Below are positions 1-9,229 of a stretch of 64,000 nt of DNA, piece after piece. Every line of letters begins with the position of its first letter. Within the stretch, counting starts at the first letter, position 1. The stretch covers positions 62,001-126,000 of the forward strand of contig CAJNBY010000002.1 of NCBI GenBank assembly GCA_905221125.1, read 5' to 3'. The translations under genes were made by a program, and so were the position numbers. Below the pieces are notes generated by a model. That model was not told the origin of the DNA. It did not search any database and was given only the letters and a program-made list of their open reading frames with translations. The stretch comes from a bacterium (lineage in GTDB: Bacteria > Bacillota > Bacilli > Lactobacillales > Streptococcaceae).

Positions 1-1
1 G

Positions 2-841
2 GGGGTTAAAAACTCAGTGGCAGGAACCTTTGTCACGAAGACAGCGACCTTGGACTTTCGTCAGGGAAATCCTGAGCCACGCTACCGAGATGTTCCCCTT
101 GGTTCCATCAACTCTATGGGCTTGCCAAATAATGGCTTAGACTATTATTTGGACTATCTTTTGGATTTGCAGGAAAAAGAGCCAAACCGAACTTTCTTCC
201 TTTCCCTAGTTGGAATGTCTCCAGAGGAAACCCATACTATCTTGAAAAAAGTCCAAGAGAGTGACTTTCGTGGTCTGACTGAGCTAAATCTCTCCTGTCC
301 AAATGTTCCAGGTAAACCTCAGATTGCCTATGATTTTGAGACAACTGACCGGATTTTAGCAGAAGTATTTGCCTACTTTACCAAACCTCTTGGAATTAAG
401 CTCCCACCTTATTTTGATATTGTTCACTTTGACCAAGCGGCAGCTATTTTCAATAAATATCCGCTCAAGTTTGTCAACTGCGTTAACTCTATCGGGAATG
501 GCCTTTATATAGAAGATGAGTCTGTCGTGATTCGTCCTAAAAATGGTTTTGGTGGGATTGGTGGAGAATACATCAAACCGACTGCCCTTGCCAATGTTCA
601 TGCCTTCTACCAACGCTTAAATCCTCAAATCCAAATCATCGGAACAGGTGGCGTTCTAACTGGTCGAGATGCCTTTGAACACATCCTCTGTGGTGCTAGT
701 ATGGTGCAGGTAGGTACTACCCTCCATAAAGAAGGAGTCGGTGCTTTTGATCGTATTACCAATGAACTGAAAGCAATCATGACGGAAAAAGGGTACGAGA
801 GCCTAGAAGATTTCCGTGGGAAATTGCGCTATATTGACTAA
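2..841 (+). CDS. pyrDA: Dihydroorotate dehydrogenase class 1A, 5' end cut by window
   Basis: Catalyses oxidation of dihydroorotate to orotate in pyrimidine synthesis; class 1A enzymes are cytosolic FMN dimers that normally use fumarate. The frame is open to the window edge, so the first roughly 35 residues of a family of about 311 aa are missing. A GTG at 17 is an internal codon, not the start. Visible hallmarks are the active-site loop [11 protein letters not shown] with the class 1A catalytic Cys, the FMN-phosphate binding segments [15 protein letters not shown] and GASMVQVGT, and the typical ending FRGKLRYID. holA follows 33 nt downstream with its own Shine-Dalgarno. Identity is close to certain; the class 1A assignment rests on the Cys loop and the absence of a PyrK partner nearby. 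Confidence 0.95.
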   Translation, partial: GVKNSVAGTFVTKTATLDFRQGNPEPRYRDVPLGSINSMGLPNNGLDYYLDYLLDLQEKEPNRTFFLSLVGMSPEETHTILKKVQESDFRGLTELNLSCPNVPGKPQIAYDFETTDRILAEVFAYFTKPLGIKLPPYFDIVHFDQAAAIFNKYPLKFVNCVNSIGNGLYIEDESVVIRPKNGFGGIGGEYIKPTALANVHAFYQRLNPQIQIIGTGGVLTGRDAFEHILCGASMVQVGTTLHKEGVGAFDRITNELKAIMTEKGYESLEDFRGKLRYID

Positions 842-874
842 ATTAAATCGAAAAATCAGAAGAAAGGAGAGAAG

Positions 875-1912
875 ATGCTAGCTATTGAAGAAAGCCAGAA
901 GTTGACTTTATCAAATTTACCTAACCTGAGCCTTTTTACAGGCATAGATCAGGGCCAGTTTGAAGTGATGAAGAGTCAAGTGTTGAAACAGATTGGTTAT
1001 GATTCTGCCGACCTCAACTTTGCCTACTTTGATATGAAAGAAGTAGTTTACAAGGATGTGGAATTGGAATTGGTCAGCCTTCCTTTCTTTGCGGATGAGA
1101 AAATCGTGATATTAGACCATTTTGTCGATATCACAACAGCCAAGAAACGCTTTTTAACAGATGATGAGCTCAAGTCGTTTGAGGAGTACCTTGATAACCC
1201 TTCGCCAACAACCAAGTTATTGATATTTGCAGAAGGAAAACTGGATAGCAAAAGACGGTTGGTTAAATTACTGAAGCGTGATGCCAAGGTTTTTGACGCA
1301 GTAGAAGCCAAAGAACAAGAATTGCGCCAGTATTTCCACAAGTGGAGCCAGAAACAAGGTCTGCAGTTTGTGGGGCAATCCTTTGAAAATCTCCTCGTCA
1401 AGTCGGGTTTTCAATTTAGTGAAATCCAGAAAAATCTGCTGTTTTTACAGTCCTATAAGGAAGACTCTGTTATCGAGGAAGAGGATATTGTCAACGCTAT
1501 TCCCAAGACCTTACAGGATAATATTTTTGATTTAACTCAGTTTATTCTGACTAAAAAGATGGACCAGGCGCGCGACTTGGTTAGAGACTTGACCTTGCAA
1601 GGGGAAGACGAAATTAAGCTCATAGCTGTCATGCTAGGACAATTTCGGACTTTTACTCAGGTGAAAATTTTGGCGGAGTCTGGGCAAACAGAATCACAGA
1701 TTGCAAGTAGTTTAGGTAGTTATCTAGGACGCACTCCCAATCCCTATCAAATCAAGTTTGCGCTGAGAGATTCGCGAGCACTTTCCTTGAGCTTTTTGAA
1801 GCAAGCTATTTCCTATTTGATTGAGACAGACTATCAGATTAAAACAGGTCTTTATGAAAAAGGTTTCCTTTTTGAAAAGGCACTCTTACAGATTGCTAGT
1901 CAGGTAAATTGA
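875..1912 (+). CDS. holA: DNA polymerase III subunit delta
   Basis: The delta subunit of the clamp loader, which opens the beta sliding clamp during replication. The 345-aa length fits HolA. The N-terminal part has the weak AAA+ fold of delta with FFADEKIVILDHF at about residues 70-82, and the C-terminal collar region contains LIAVMLGQFRTFTQVKIL and SYLIETDYQIKTG, both typical of Firmicute HolA. The start at ATG 875 is preceded by AAGGAG at good spacing. It lies between pyrDA and sodA, as I recall for pneumococcus. Nothing is unusual; no clear terminator separates it from sodA, although sodA has its own promoter-like sequence. Confidence 0.93.
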   Translation: MLAIEESQKLTLSNLPNLSLFTGIDQGQFEVMKSQVLKQIGYDSADLNFAYFDMKEVVYKDVELELVSLPFFADEKIVILDHFVDITTAKKRFLTDDELKSFEEYLDNPSPTTKLLIFAEGKLDSKRRLVKLLKRDAKVFDAVEAKEQELRQYFHKWSQKQGLQFVGQSFENLLVKSGFQFSEIQKNLLFLQSYKEDSVIEEEDIVNAIPKTLQDNIFDLTQFILTKKMDQARDLVRDLTLQGEDEIKLIAVMLGQFRTFTQVKILAESGQTESQIASSLGSYLGRTPNPYQIKFALRDSRALSLSFLKQAISYLIETDYQIKTGLYEKGFLFEKALLQIASQVN

Positions 1913-1993
1913 TATTTTTTTGAAACTACAACCCGCTTCAATATTATCTTGTCGTGTGTTTCTTGCTGATTTCCTTATCTATAAGCAAAAAAC

Positions 1994-2022
1994 TTGAAAA
2001 AAGTGAATGTTTGCGTTATCAT
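1994..2022 (+). promoter_or_regulatory. sodA promoter
   Basis: TTGAAA at 1994-1999 and TATCAT at 2017-2022 with a 17-nt spacer, followed by a leader of about 25 nt containing the AAGAGG Shine-Dalgarno of sodA. Confidence 0.55.
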
Positions 2023-2053
2023 TTTCATATAGAAAGAAAAAGAGGTATTACAG

Positions 2054-2659
2054 ATGGCTATTATCTTACCAGATCTTCCATATGCATACGACGCTTTGGA
2101 ACCATACATTGATGCGGAAACAATGCACTTGCATCATGACAAACACCATCAAACTTATGTCAACAATGCTAATGCAGCTCTTGAAAAACACCCTGAAATT
2201 GGTGAAGACCTTGAAGCCTTGCTTGCTGATGTAGAATCTATCCCAGCTGATATCCGTCAAGCACTTATCAACAATGGTGGTGGACACTTGAACCACGCTC
2301 TTTTCTGGGAATTGATGACTCCTGAAAAAACAGCTCCATCAGCAGAACTTGCAGCAGCAATCGATGCAACATTTGGTTCATTTGAAGACTTCCAAGCAGC
2401 CTTCACTGCAGCAGCAACAACTCGTTTCGGTTCTGGGTGGGCATGGTTGGTTGTCAACAAAGAAGGGAAACTTGAAGTGACTTCAACAGCAAACCAAGAC
2501 ACACCAATCTCAGAAGGTAAAAAACCAATCTTGGGCTTGGACGTTTGGGAACATGCTTACTACGTGAAATACCGCAACGTGCGTCCTGACTACATCAAAG
2601 CTTTCTTCTCAGTCATCAACTGGAACAAAGTAGATGAATTGTACGCAGCTGCTAAATAA
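2054..2659 (+). CDS. sodA: Superoxide dismutase (Mn/Fe type)
   Basis: Converts superoxide to oxygen and hydrogen peroxide in the cytoplasm; in streptococci the enzyme is manganese dependent. The 201-aa length is that of streptococcal SodA. Metal ligands are visible: the N-terminal histidine in MHLHHDKHH (about residue 27), the [10 protein letters not shown] histidine (about residue 81) and the DVWEHAYY Asp/His pair near residue 165. The gene is flanked by its own promoter and by a strong terminator, so it is probably monocistronic. The codon pattern is highly biased, as expected for an abundant protein. Identity is certain from sequence; metal preference is inferred from the family. Confidence 0.98.
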   Translation: MAIILPDLPYAYDALEPYIDAETMHLHHDKHHQTYVNNANAALEKHPEIGEDLEALLADVESIPADIRQALINNGGGHLNHALFWELMTPEKTAPSAELAAAIDATFGSFEDFQAAFTAAATTRFGSGWAWLVVNKEGKLEVTSTANQDTPISEGKKPILGLDVWEHAYYVKYRNVRPDYIKAFFSVINWNKVDELYAAAK

Positions 2660-2670
2660 TGGTATATGGA

Positions 2671-2695
2671 GGGAAGAATTGTTCTTCTCTTTTTT
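2671..2695 (+). terminator. sodA terminator
   Basis: 8-bp stem (GGGAAGAA with TTCTTCTC, one wobble pair) with a 3-nt loop and an immediate run of T. Confidence 0.8.
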
Positions 2696-2711
2696 AGGTT
2701 ATATGATTCTG

Positions 2712-2737
2712 GTCTGACAAAATCGTCAGACTTTTTT
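2712..2737 (+). terminator. Second hairpin terminator after sodA
   Basis: TCTGAC / GTCAGA inverted repeat around AAAATC followed by six T. It stands just before the yutD promoter region and probably backs up the first terminator. Confidence 0.7.
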
Positions 2738-2815
2738 CATTTTTATGAGAAACGTGCTAACTGCTAGAAATTATGGTAGAATAAAGTATTAAGTAATCGT
2801 GGAAAAAGGATATCT

Positions 2816-3346
2816 ATGCGAAAAGAAATTGCACCTGAATTATACAACTATAACAAGTTTCCTGGTCCTGAGTTCCATTTACACGGGGACAAGGTCGAAA
2901 CGGAAGGGATAGTTTTTTCCTTGGTGGAAAATATCAAGGATGCCTTTGATGTGACGGCTTTTAATCAGCGTTTTTCAGAAGTCTTAACCAAGTTTGATTA
3001 TATCGTGGGGGACTGGAGCAACGAACAGCTTCGCCTACGAGGGTTTTACAAGGATGACCGAACAGAGGAAAATCTTGAAAAAATCAGTCGTTTACAAGAC
3101 TATCTTTTAGAGTATTGTAGTTATGGTTGTGCCTATTTTGTCTTAGAAAATGAAGCCCCTAAGCGAGCATCATTTGACAAGAAAATGCGTAAGAAGGAAG
3201 AAGAGACGTCTTCTAGAAAAGGAAAGAAACCGACTCAAACCAAACGAAAACCGAATGCAGATAAGAAAAATAGACGTCGTCAGAAAGACCAACATTCTCA
3301 GAAAGAGGACAAGGGGCAACGTCATTTTGTCATTCGTCAGAAGTGA
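2816..3346 (+). CDS. yutD: YutD family protein (DUF1027)
   Basis: Function unknown; YutD-like proteins are small cytosolic proteins of Firmicutes. Residues 15-115 carry the family core (IVFSLVENIKDAFD, FDYIVGDWSNEQLRLRGFY), and the last 60 residues are a lysine/arginine-rich, probably disordered tail that suggests nucleic-acid or ribosome contact (inference). The start ATG 2816 has AAAGGAT upstream. It is followed after 20 nt by rlmN with its own Shine-Dalgarno, so the two are probably cotranscribed. That pairing with a 23S rRNA/tRNA methyltransferase fits a translation-linked role but does not prove one. Confidence 0.85.
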   Translation: MRKEIAPELYNYNKFPGPEFHLHGDKVETEGIVFSLVENIKDAFDVTAFNQRFSEVLTKFDYIVGDWSNEQLRLRGFYKDDRTEENLEKISRLQDYLLEYCSYGCAYFVLENEAPKRASFDKKMRKKEEETSSRKGKKPTQTKRKPNADKKNRRRQKDQHSQKEDKGQRHFVIRQK

Positions 3347-3366
3347 GTAGAGAATAAGGAGAAGAA

Positions 3367-4452
3367 ATGAAACCGTCAATTTATAGTTTAACACGTCAAA
3401 CCATGCAGGAATGGGTATTGGAGCAGGGAGAAAAGAAATTCCGTGCAGATCAAATCTGGGAATGGCTCTATCGTAAACGTGTGCAGTCATTTGAAGAAAT
3501 GACCAACCTTTCAAAAGATTTGATTGCGAAGCTCAATGACCAGTTTGTGGTCAATCCCTTGAAACAGCGAATCGTTCAAGAGTCTGCTGATGGTACTGTC
3601 AAATATCTCTTTGAGTTGCCTGATGGTATGTTGATCGAGACTGTACTCATGCGTCAACACTATGGTTTGTCAGTCTGTGTAACCACTCAAGTAGGCTGTA
3701 ATATCGGTTGTACCTTCTGTGCATCTGGTTTGATCAAGAAACAACGCGACCTCAATAATGGGGAAATCGTAGCGCAGATCATGCTGGTTCAGAAATACTT
3801 CGATGAGCGTGGTCAGGACGAACGCGTCAGCCATATCGTTGTCATGGGTATCGGTGAGCCCTTTGATAACTACAATAATGTCTTGAATTTCGTTCGTACC
3901 ATCAATGATGACAAGGGAATGGCCATCGGTGCTCGTCACATTACGGTTTCAACTTCAGGTTTGGCCCATAAAATTCGTGATTTTGCTAATGAAGGAGTTC
4001 AGGTCAATCTTGCCGTGTCACTTCACGCACCTAACAATGAGTTGCGCTCAAGCATCATGAAGATTAACCGTGCCTTTCCGATTGAAAAACTATTTGCAGC
4101 TATTGAGTACTACATCGAAACAACCAACCGTCGTGTAACCTTTGAATATATCATGCTTAATGAAGTCAACGATGGTGTAGAACAAGCCTTAGAATTAGCT
4201 GAATTGCTCAAGAACATTAAGAAATTGTCTTATGTAAACTTGATTCCTTATAACCCAGTTAGTGAACATGACCAATATAGCCGTAGTCCTAAAGAGCGCG
4301 TCATGGCCTTCTATGATACGCTTAAGAAAAAAGGTGTTAACTGTGTTGTTCGTCAAGAGCATGGAACTGATATTGATGCAGCTTGTGGACAATTGCGTTC
4401 TAATACAATGAAACGTGATCGCCAGAAAGCTGTCGCAGCAGTCAATCCGTAA
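3367..4452 (+). CDS. rlmN: 23S rRNA (A2503-C2)/tRNA (A37-C2) methyltransferase, radical SAM
   Basis: Methylates C2 of A2503 in 23S rRNA and A37 in some tRNAs, affecting decoding accuracy. The radical-SAM cluster motif GCNIGCTFC places the three cysteines at 111, 115 and 118. [23 protein letters not shown] and SLHAPN are family signatures, and the C-terminal [15 protein letters not shown] holds the second catalytic Cys of the RlmN mechanism. The 361-aa length is normal. The stop codon overlaps the start of the VanZ gene (TAATG), so the pair is translationally coupled. A Cfr resistance methylase is unlikely given length and neighbours. Confidence 0.97.
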   Translation: MKPSIYSLTRQTMQEWVLEQGEKKFRADQIWEWLYRKRVQSFEEMTNLSKDLIAKLNDQFVVNPLKQRIVQESADGTVKYLFELPDGMLIETVLMRQHYGLSVCVTTQVGCNIGCTFCASGLIKKQRDLNNGEIVAQIMLVQKYFDERGQDERVSHIVVMGIGEPFDNYNNVLNFVRTINDDKGMAIGARHITVSTSGLAHKIRDFANEGVQVNLAVSLHAPNNELRSSIMKINRAFPIEKLFAAIEYYIETTNRRVTFEYIMLNEVNDGVEQALELAELLKNIKKLSYVNLIPYNPVSEHDQYSRSPKERVMAFYDTLKKKGVNCVVRQEHGTDIDAACGQLRSNTMKRDRQKAVAAVNP

Positions 4453-4925
4453 TGATGAAGAAAACTCATAATCATATTTTGGTCTTGGGAGTTATTTTCT
4501 ATAGCATTTGTATCGTATACTTTTGTTTTACTCCTCAAGAACATTCTCCCGTGGGAGTGGAAACTCCAGGTATTCAGCATCTTGGACGCCTGGTTTTTCT
4601 TTTGACTCCTTTCAATTCTTTCTGGAAACTGGGTGAAGTGAGTGACATAGGACAATTATGTTGGCTTTTTCTACAAAATTTCCTCAATGTCTTCTTGCTT
4701 TTTCCTCTGATGTTCCAACTCCTTTATCTCTTTCCAAACTTAAGGAAAACAAAAAGGGTCCTTCTTTTCAGTTTTTTAGTTAGTCTTGGAATCGAGTGTA
4801 CGCAGTTGGTCTTGGACTTTTTCTTTGATTTCAATCGCGTCTTTGAGATTGATGATTTGTGGACTAATACCTTGGGTGGCTATTTGGCTTGGCTACTTTA
4901 TAAACAATTACATAATACTCAATGA
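4452..4925 (+). CDS. VanZ family membrane protein
   Basis: Four or five hydrophobic segments and the VanZ signatures FLNVFLLFP and the closing DDLWTNTLGGYLAWLLY. VanZ-like proteins are associated with teicoplanin-type resistance in van clusters, but chromosomal copies such as this have no settled function. The start overlaps the rlmN stop; ATG 4455 is an equally possible start. The final codons and the stop (ACT CAA TGA) are supplied by the first bases of a BOX repeat, so the native C-terminus was probably altered when the repeat inserted. Confidence 0.85.
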   Translation: MMKKTHNHILVLGVIFYSICIVYFCFTPQEHSPVGVETPGIQHLGRLVFLLTPFNSFWKLGEVSDIGQLCWLFLQNFLNVFLLFPLMFQLLYLFPNLRKTKRVLLFSFLVSLGIECTQLVLDFFFDFNRVFEIDDLWTNTLGGYLAWLLYKQLHNTQ

Positions 4926-5074
4926 AAATCAAAGAGCAAACTAGGAAGCTAGCCGCAGGTTGCTCAAAGCACTGCTTTGAGGTTGTAGATAGAACTGACG
5001 AAGTCAGCTCAAAACACTGTTTTGAGGTTGCAGATGGAAGCTGACGTGGTTTGAAGAGATTTTCGAAGAGTATA
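4915..5074 (-). repeat. BOX element (boxC-boxB-boxB'-truncated boxA, read on +)
   Basis: A mosaic repeat typical of pneumococcus and S. mitis. On the + strand it starts with the boxC complement (ATACTCAATGAAAATC), continues with two boxB-like units that each contain a self-complementary CAAAnCACTGnTTTGAGG segment, and ends with TGGTTTGAAGAGATTTTCG of boxA. The boxA unit has lost the CTACGGCAAGGCG part that is present in the second copy at 42964. It lies between the VanZ gene, whose stop codon it contains, and an ABC-F gene 21 nt downstream, so it forms most of the leader of the latter. Confidence 0.9.
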
Positions 5075-5095
5075 AAAACAAGATAAGGAATTAAA

Positions 5096-6637
5096 ATGAG
5101 TATTTTAGAAGTTAAAAATCTGAGTCACGGTTTTGGTGACCGTGCAATTTTTGAAGATGTGTCCTTCCGTCTCCTAAAGGGAGAACATATCGGTCTGGTC
5201 GGTGCCAATGGTGAAGGGAAATCAACCTTTATGAGCATTGTGACTGGTAAGATGTTGCCAGATGAAGGGAAAGTAGAATGGTCTAAATATGTGACTGCTG
5301 GTTATTTGGATCAGCACTCTGTCCTTGCTGAAGGCCAATCTGTTCGTGATGTTCTCCGTACAGCCTTTGATGAGCTTTTCAAAGCGGAAGCTCGTATCAA
5401 TGACCTTTATATGGAAATGGCTGAAGACGGAGCGGATGTTGATGCTCTCATGGAAGAAGTGGGCGAACTCCAAGACCGTTTGGAGAGTCGTGATTTCTAT
5501 ACCTTGGATGCCAAAATTGACGAAGTGGCGCGTGCTCTTGGTGTCATGGACTTTGGCATGGATACGGATGTAACCTCTTTGTCAGGTGGACAAAGAACCA
5601 AGGTGCTTTTGGCAAAACTTCTCCTTGAAAAACCCGATATCTTGCTGTTGGACGAGCCGACCAACTACTTGGATGCTGAGCATATTGATTGGCTCAAGCG
5701 CTATCTCCAAAACTATGAGAATGCCTTTGTCCTTATTTCACACGATATTCCATTCCTAAATGACGTAATCAATATTGTCTATCATGTGGAAAATCAACAG
5801 CTGACGCGTTACTCTGGTGACTACTACCAGTTCCAAGAAGTCTATGCTATGAAGAAATCTCAGTTAGAGGCAGCTTACGAACGTCAGCAAAAAGAAATTG
5901 CGGACCTCAAGGACTTTGTCGCTCGAAACAAAGCGCGTGTTGCAACACGAAATATGGCCATGTCCCGTCAGAAGAAATTGGATAAGATGGATATTATCGA
6001 ACTCCAAAGTGAGAAACCAAAACCATCCTTTGATTTCAAATCGGCTCGTACACCTGGGCGCTTTATCTTCCAAGCCAAGGATTTGCAGATTGGTTACGAC
6101 CGTCCTCTTACTAAGCCTTTGAATCTTACCTTTGAACGCAATCAAAAGGTTGCCATTATCGGTGCTAATGGTATCGGGAAAACAACTCTCTTGAAGTCTC
6201 TCTTGGGGATTATTCCGCCAATTGCTGGGGAAGTTGAACGAGGTGATTACCTAGAACTTGGTTACTTTGAACAGGAAGTAGAGGGTGGTAATCGTCAAAC
6301 ACCACTAGAGGCTGTCTGGAATGCCTTTCCTGCCTTTAACCAAGCGGAAGTTCGTGCAGCCCTTGCCCGTTGTGGTTTGACAACCAAGCATATCGAAAGT
6401 CAGATTCAGGTCTTGTCAGGTGGGGAACAAGCTAAGGTTCGTTTCTGTCTCTTGATGAATCGTGAAAACAACGTTTTAGTGCTGGACGAGCCGACCAACC
6501 ACCTGGATGTGGATGCCAAGGACGAACTTAAACGTGCTCTCAAAGAATACAAGGGATCTATTCTTATGGTCTGCCACGAGCCAGATTTCTATGAAGGCTG
6601 GATGGATCAAATCTGGGATTTTAACAAGCTAACTTAA
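5096..6637 (+). CDS. ABC-F family ATP-binding protein
   Basis: A duplicated ABC ATPase without membrane segments; ABC-F proteins act on the ribosome. First domain: Walker A GANGEGKS at 36-43, signature LSGGQ near 162, LLLDEPTNYLD. Second domain: GANGIGKT, LSGGEQAK, VLDEPTNHLD. Between them lies the basic linker (about 245-300) with RNKARVATRNMAMSRQKKLDK, which in the family contacts P-site tRNA. At 513 aa with a short linker it resembles housekeeping YkpA/YbiT-type factors more than antibiotic-resistance members; this subtype call is inference. The start ATG has an AAGGAA Shine-Dalgarno. A bidirectional terminator follows. Confidence 0.88.
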   Translation: MSILEVKNLSHGFGDRAIFEDVSFRLLKGEHIGLVGANGEGKSTFMSIVTGKMLPDEGKVEWSKYVTAGYLDQHSVLAEGQSVRDVLRTAFDELFKAEARINDLYMEMAEDGADVDALMEEVGELQDRLESRDFYTLDAKIDEVARALGVMDFGMDTDVTSLSGGQRTKVLLAKLLLEKPDILLLDEPTNYLDAEHIDWLKRYLQNYENAFVLISHDIPFLNDVINIVYHVENQQLTRYSGDYYQFQEVYAMKKSQLEAAYERQQKEIADLKDFVARNKARVATRNMAMSRQKKLDKMDIIELQSEKPKPSFDFKSARTPGRFIFQAKDLQIGYDRPLTKPLNLTFERNQKVAIIGANGIGKTTLLKSLLGIIPPIAGEVERGDYLELGYFEQEVEGGNRQTPLEAVWNAFPAFNQAEVRAALARCGLTTKHIESQIQVLSGGEQAKVRFCLLMNRENNVLVLDEPTNHLDVDAKDELKRALKEYKGSILMVCHEPDFYEGWMDQIWDFNKLT

Positions 6638-6651
6638 AATGAATATAAAAG

Positions 6652-6685
6652 AAATACAGTACCGAATGTGGATACTGTATTTTTT
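6652..6685. terminator. Bidirectional terminator between ABC-F gene and slrA
   Basis: AAATACAGTA / TACTGTATTT with an 11-nt loop, T-run on + and A-run before it, serving two convergent genes. Confidence 0.85.
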
Positions 6686-6691
6686 AGGTTT

Positions 6692-7495
6692 TTAAGATTT
6701 AAAATCGTAGTCTTTCACCACTTCGATGCTATCGATAGTAATAGCAGTCGTTGGCTTGTCTTTTTCATCTTTTTCAGCTTTAGCAATCTTATCTACAACA
6801 TCCATTCCGTCAATCACTTGGCCAAAGACTGGGTGTTTGCCATCTAGACTAGGATTTCCACCTTCTTTATAGGCTTCGATGATTTTCTTTGGATACTTGC
6901 TTGTAGGGAGTTTAGCAGAAGTATCTGTAGAGTTTTGGTTGATGAAGAACTGGCTACCATTGGTGTTTGGTTGACCAGTATTAGCCATCGCAAGAGCACC
7001 ACGGATGTTATAGAGATAAGGAGTAATCTCATTTTTGAAACCAGTTCCCTTGTCTTTTGTCTTATCCTTGTCATGCCAGATAGACTGACCACCTGTACCA
7101 TCTCCCTTTGGATCTCCAGTTTGGACCATGAAGCCATCGATGACACGGTGGAAGGTAATGCCGTTATAGTAGCCTTCTTTGGCATGAGTGAGGAAGTTTT
7201 CAACCGCTAGAGGAGCGAGTTTAGGGAAGAGTTTGATACGGATATCTCCTTGACTTGTGTGGAGAACCACTTCGGCTTCATCTTCAGCAACTTCTTTAGA
7301 TAGTTGTGGGAAATAGGCGTTTTCGTTTGTTAAAGCATCGTTTAACTCCTTGGCAGATTGGGCAGCTACTTTAGAACTTTCTTCAGCAGCAAGACTGGAA
7401 TCCACATAATCATCACCACGCAGACTGCGTTGGATGCTGCTACATCCAGCTAGGGCTACAGTGGATAGTAAAAGAAGGGTTGCTAGTTTTTTCAT
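6692..7495 (-). CDS. slrA: Peptidyl-prolyl cis-trans isomerase lipoprotein, cyclophilin type (SlrA)
   Basis: A surface lipoprotein that catalyses proline isomerisation during extracellular protein folding. The N-terminus is a lipoprotein signal ending in the lipobox LAGC, with the lipidated Cys at residue 18. After a Ser/Ala-rich spacer, the cyclophilin domain covers about residues 70-260 with [38 protein letters not shown] and [14 protein letters not shown]. The 267-aa length matches pneumococcal SlrA, reported as a functional cyclophilin involved in colonisation. A TACAAT -10 lies about 40 nt upstream, and the gene ends at a shared terminator, so it is monocistronic. Confidence 0.93.
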   Translation of the reverse strand: MKKLATLLLLSTVALAGCSSIQRSLRGDDYVDSSLAAEESSKVAAQSAKELNDALTNENAYFPQLSKEVAEDEAEVVLHTSQGDIRIKLFPKLAPLAVENFLTHAKEGYYNGITFHRVIDGFMVQTGDPKGDGTGGQSIWHDKDKTKDKGTGFKNEITPYLYNIRGALAMANTGQPNTNGSQFFINQNSTDTSAKLPTSKYPKKIIEAYKEGGNPSLDGKHPVFGQVIDGMDVVDKIAKAEKDEKDKPTTAITIDSIEVVKDYDFKS

Positions 7496-7800
7496 TCTGA
7501 TCCTCTCAAAAATTTATTTCTACCATTGTACCCTAAAAGGAAGTGGATTTCAAATGTTAGTGACAAGACAGTTTAAGAGGAAGCCAACCAGAAAGTCGCT
7601 TGCTTAGGGGCATCAATACCATAAGTGTAGTCAAAGTATTTAGGAAACCAGATCTTAAGAAAGCTCGTAAAGTATCAAAATTAGTAAACGCTAATTCGAA
7701 AGAATTACTATATTTTAAAAGAGCACATTTTCAAAGGATTTTTTCTTTTGGCTTCAATTCCTAATTAATCAATGAACTTAATACTAGGTCTCGAAAAGAA
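7496..7800. other. Gene-free stretch with a possible minus-strand gene remnant
   Basis: Besides the slrA promoter, this holds a short minus-strand reading frame of about 56 codons that ends at 7557 and has no start codon or Shine-Dalgarno. It includes FLNTLTTLMVLMPLSKRL, which looks like the end of a small membrane protein. A second frame across the same bases is also open for about 36 codons. I read it as a decayed gene end, with low certainty; nothing else is recognisable. Confidence 0.3.
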
Positions 7801-8025
7801 TTATGCTTCCTCTTTCTGTCTGAGTTCAAAGAGGTCTTCTACTTTCAGATTAAAAACTTGAGCAATTTTAAGAGCCATTTCCAGCGAAGGGTTATAACGA
7901 TTGTTTTCCAAGTGCAGAATTGTCTCGCGTCGCATGCCGATGCGGTCGGCTAACTCCTGCTGGGTCATGCCTGTGGACTCACGAACAGATTTGAGATTAG
8001 TAATAATTTTGCTTTCTTTGGCCAT
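7801..8025 (-). CDS. XRE family HTH regulator, short
   Basis: A 74-aa DNA-binding protein that is essentially a single Cro/CI helix-turn-helix: MTQQELADRIGMRRETILHLE at about residues 19-39, then NRYNPSLEMALKIAQVFNLKVEDLF. There is no effector domain. It starts 2 nt after the stop of the upstream membrane-protein gene, and its Shine-Dalgarno (AGAGG) lies inside the end of that gene, so the two form a coupled operon. Such small regulators often repress their own operon; the tandem palindromes at 8641-8689 are the obvious candidate site (inference). Confidence 0.85.
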   Translation of the reverse strand: MAKESKIITNLKSVRESTGMTQQELADRIGMRRETILHLENNRYNPSLEMALKIAQVFNLKVEDLFELRQKEEA

Positions 8026-8027
8026 GT

Positions 8028-8624
8028 TTATCCTCTACGTTCCAAGATAAGATAGAAAACCGAAAAGATGCAAATCAAGGCAGCTATGCTAATAAATATC
8101 TGTCCCATGTAAAGAGTGAGAGATCCCATATACCCAATGATAACTGCTAGGATCATCAGTGCGCCTAGTATAAAAACAAACATCAAGCTAGTTGCCTTGG
8201 CTAAATTAGCATAAAAGCGTTCGTCCGGAGTTTCCTTGACATTTTTTAAACAGAAAAAACCAAATAGAATCACTTCAATAACGAGGCCAATTCCCAAAAT
8301 CCATTCTTTAATACCAGAACTTACGCTTGGGGTCGCAACCCAAATCCCTACTGTATAAAAAATGCTTGCTGCAAAAATAAGTATCGCGTAAAGCTTAGCA
8401 GACAAGTCAAAAATAGTCTTTCCCTTACTTTTCTGACTCTTATGAGGCCATGGTTTCATATGTAGCCAGCCCCAAATAGCTATAATTTGACTTAACACTG
8501 AAATACCAGTAATAACTAACTTGGGTCCCCAACTAAGATTAGAACCAAATAAAACAATAAAATCAATAAAGAGAGCTACGGCAATCATTGCAATGAGGCC
8601 ACGTATTTTTTGACTTTTTTTCAT
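8028..8624 (-). CDS. Six-TM membrane protein of unknown function, partner of XRE regulator
   Basis: I do not recognise the family with confidence. The 198-aa product has about six hydrophobic segments (around residues 8-28, 38-58, 75-95, 107-127, 140-162 and 170-192 by eye), with a short charged stretch KPWPHKSQKSKGK after TM2. The start at 8624 (MKKSQK) is preferred over an upstream ATG at 8660 because AAGGAG lies 6 nt before it and the longer start falls in the operator palindrome. Paired membrane protein plus small Cro/CI regulator units are common in Firmicutes, often stress or peptide linked, but no function can be assigned here. Confidence 0.7.
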   Translation of the reverse strand: MKKSQKIRGLIAMIAVALFIDFIVLFGSNLSWGPKLVITGISVLSQIIAIWGWLHMKPWPHKSQKSKGKTIFDLSAKLYAILIFAASIFYTVGIWVATPSVSSGIKEWILGIGLVIEVILFGFFCLKNVKETPDERFYANLAKATSLMFVFILGALMILAVIIGYMGSLTLYMGQIFISIAALICIFSVFYLILERRG

Positions 8625-8640
8625 GATAGACTCCTTTTTT

Positions 8641-8689
8641 GTGTTATAAATATATAACACTTAAATTTTATGTTATAAATATATCACAT
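8641..8689 (-). promoter_or_regulatory. Tandem palindromes, probable operator of the membrane protein/XRE operon
   Basis: GTGTTATA-AATA-TATAACAC at 8641-8660 is a perfect 8-4-8 inverted repeat. A second copy, TGTTATA-AATA-TATCACA at 8671-8688, has one mismatch and lies 29 bp from the first. Both sit directly upstream of the Shine-Dalgarno of the membrane-protein gene. That is the expected position for an autoregulatory Cro/CI-type site overlapping the promoter. Confidence 0.6.
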
Positions 8690-9229
8690 TTAAATTTAGA
8701 AAGCAAGAATTTATGTGCCAAGGTGGCAATTATTTGAAAAAATTTTTTAATAAAATCCCTTGATAGTCAAACAACTAAAGAATTCTTTGAAGCAATGCAT
8801 CGGATTTGGTTTGGATAGTTTCGTTAATAATATTTGATGATAAAAAATTTTTGGAAAATCTTGATACTGTATGAATCTCTATTTTTTTCTTAGACTGTTA
8901 TAAAGTCTGTCAGAATAAGCTTTGTAGGTGTAGAAGTTAATTTTTACAGAACTAAATTATTCCCCTATTTAGAATCTATTAATTCATATTTTATAAATTA
9001 ATTAGTAGATATTATTCTTAAAATCCTTGAAATTTCGCTTAGGAACGGGCTTGGGATTTAGTAGCCAAGCATCCAAATCTCGTTCAGAAGAGATGAAGGG
9101 TTTGACTTGGTGGTCTTTATAAAATTTTTCTAAAATAGTATTCACGGATAGCCTCTTTCAAACTTTTATTTCCTATTCTAACAAATTTCTAAATGGTTTA
9201 AAAATTTTATAGTCTGTCAAGTTTTTTTC
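8690..9229. other. AT-rich intergenic stretch, mostly empty
   Basis: No gene of normal size and no repeat family I recognise. The only coding-like content is the short minus-strand frame at 9002-9145. The rest is very AT-rich, and I see nothing assignable in it. Confidence 0.5.
9002..9145 (-). pseudogene. Possible small ORF or gene remnant (47 aa)
   Basis: A frame starting at GTG 9145 with AGAGG about 8 nt before it encodes 47 aa, including HQVKPFISSERDLDAWLLNP, NPKPVPKRNF and a C-terminal NNIY. The composition is protein-like and hydrophilic, better than chance for such AT-rich DNA. I do not recognise it. It may be a real small protein, or the N-terminal scar of a lost gene. Confidence 0.3.
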
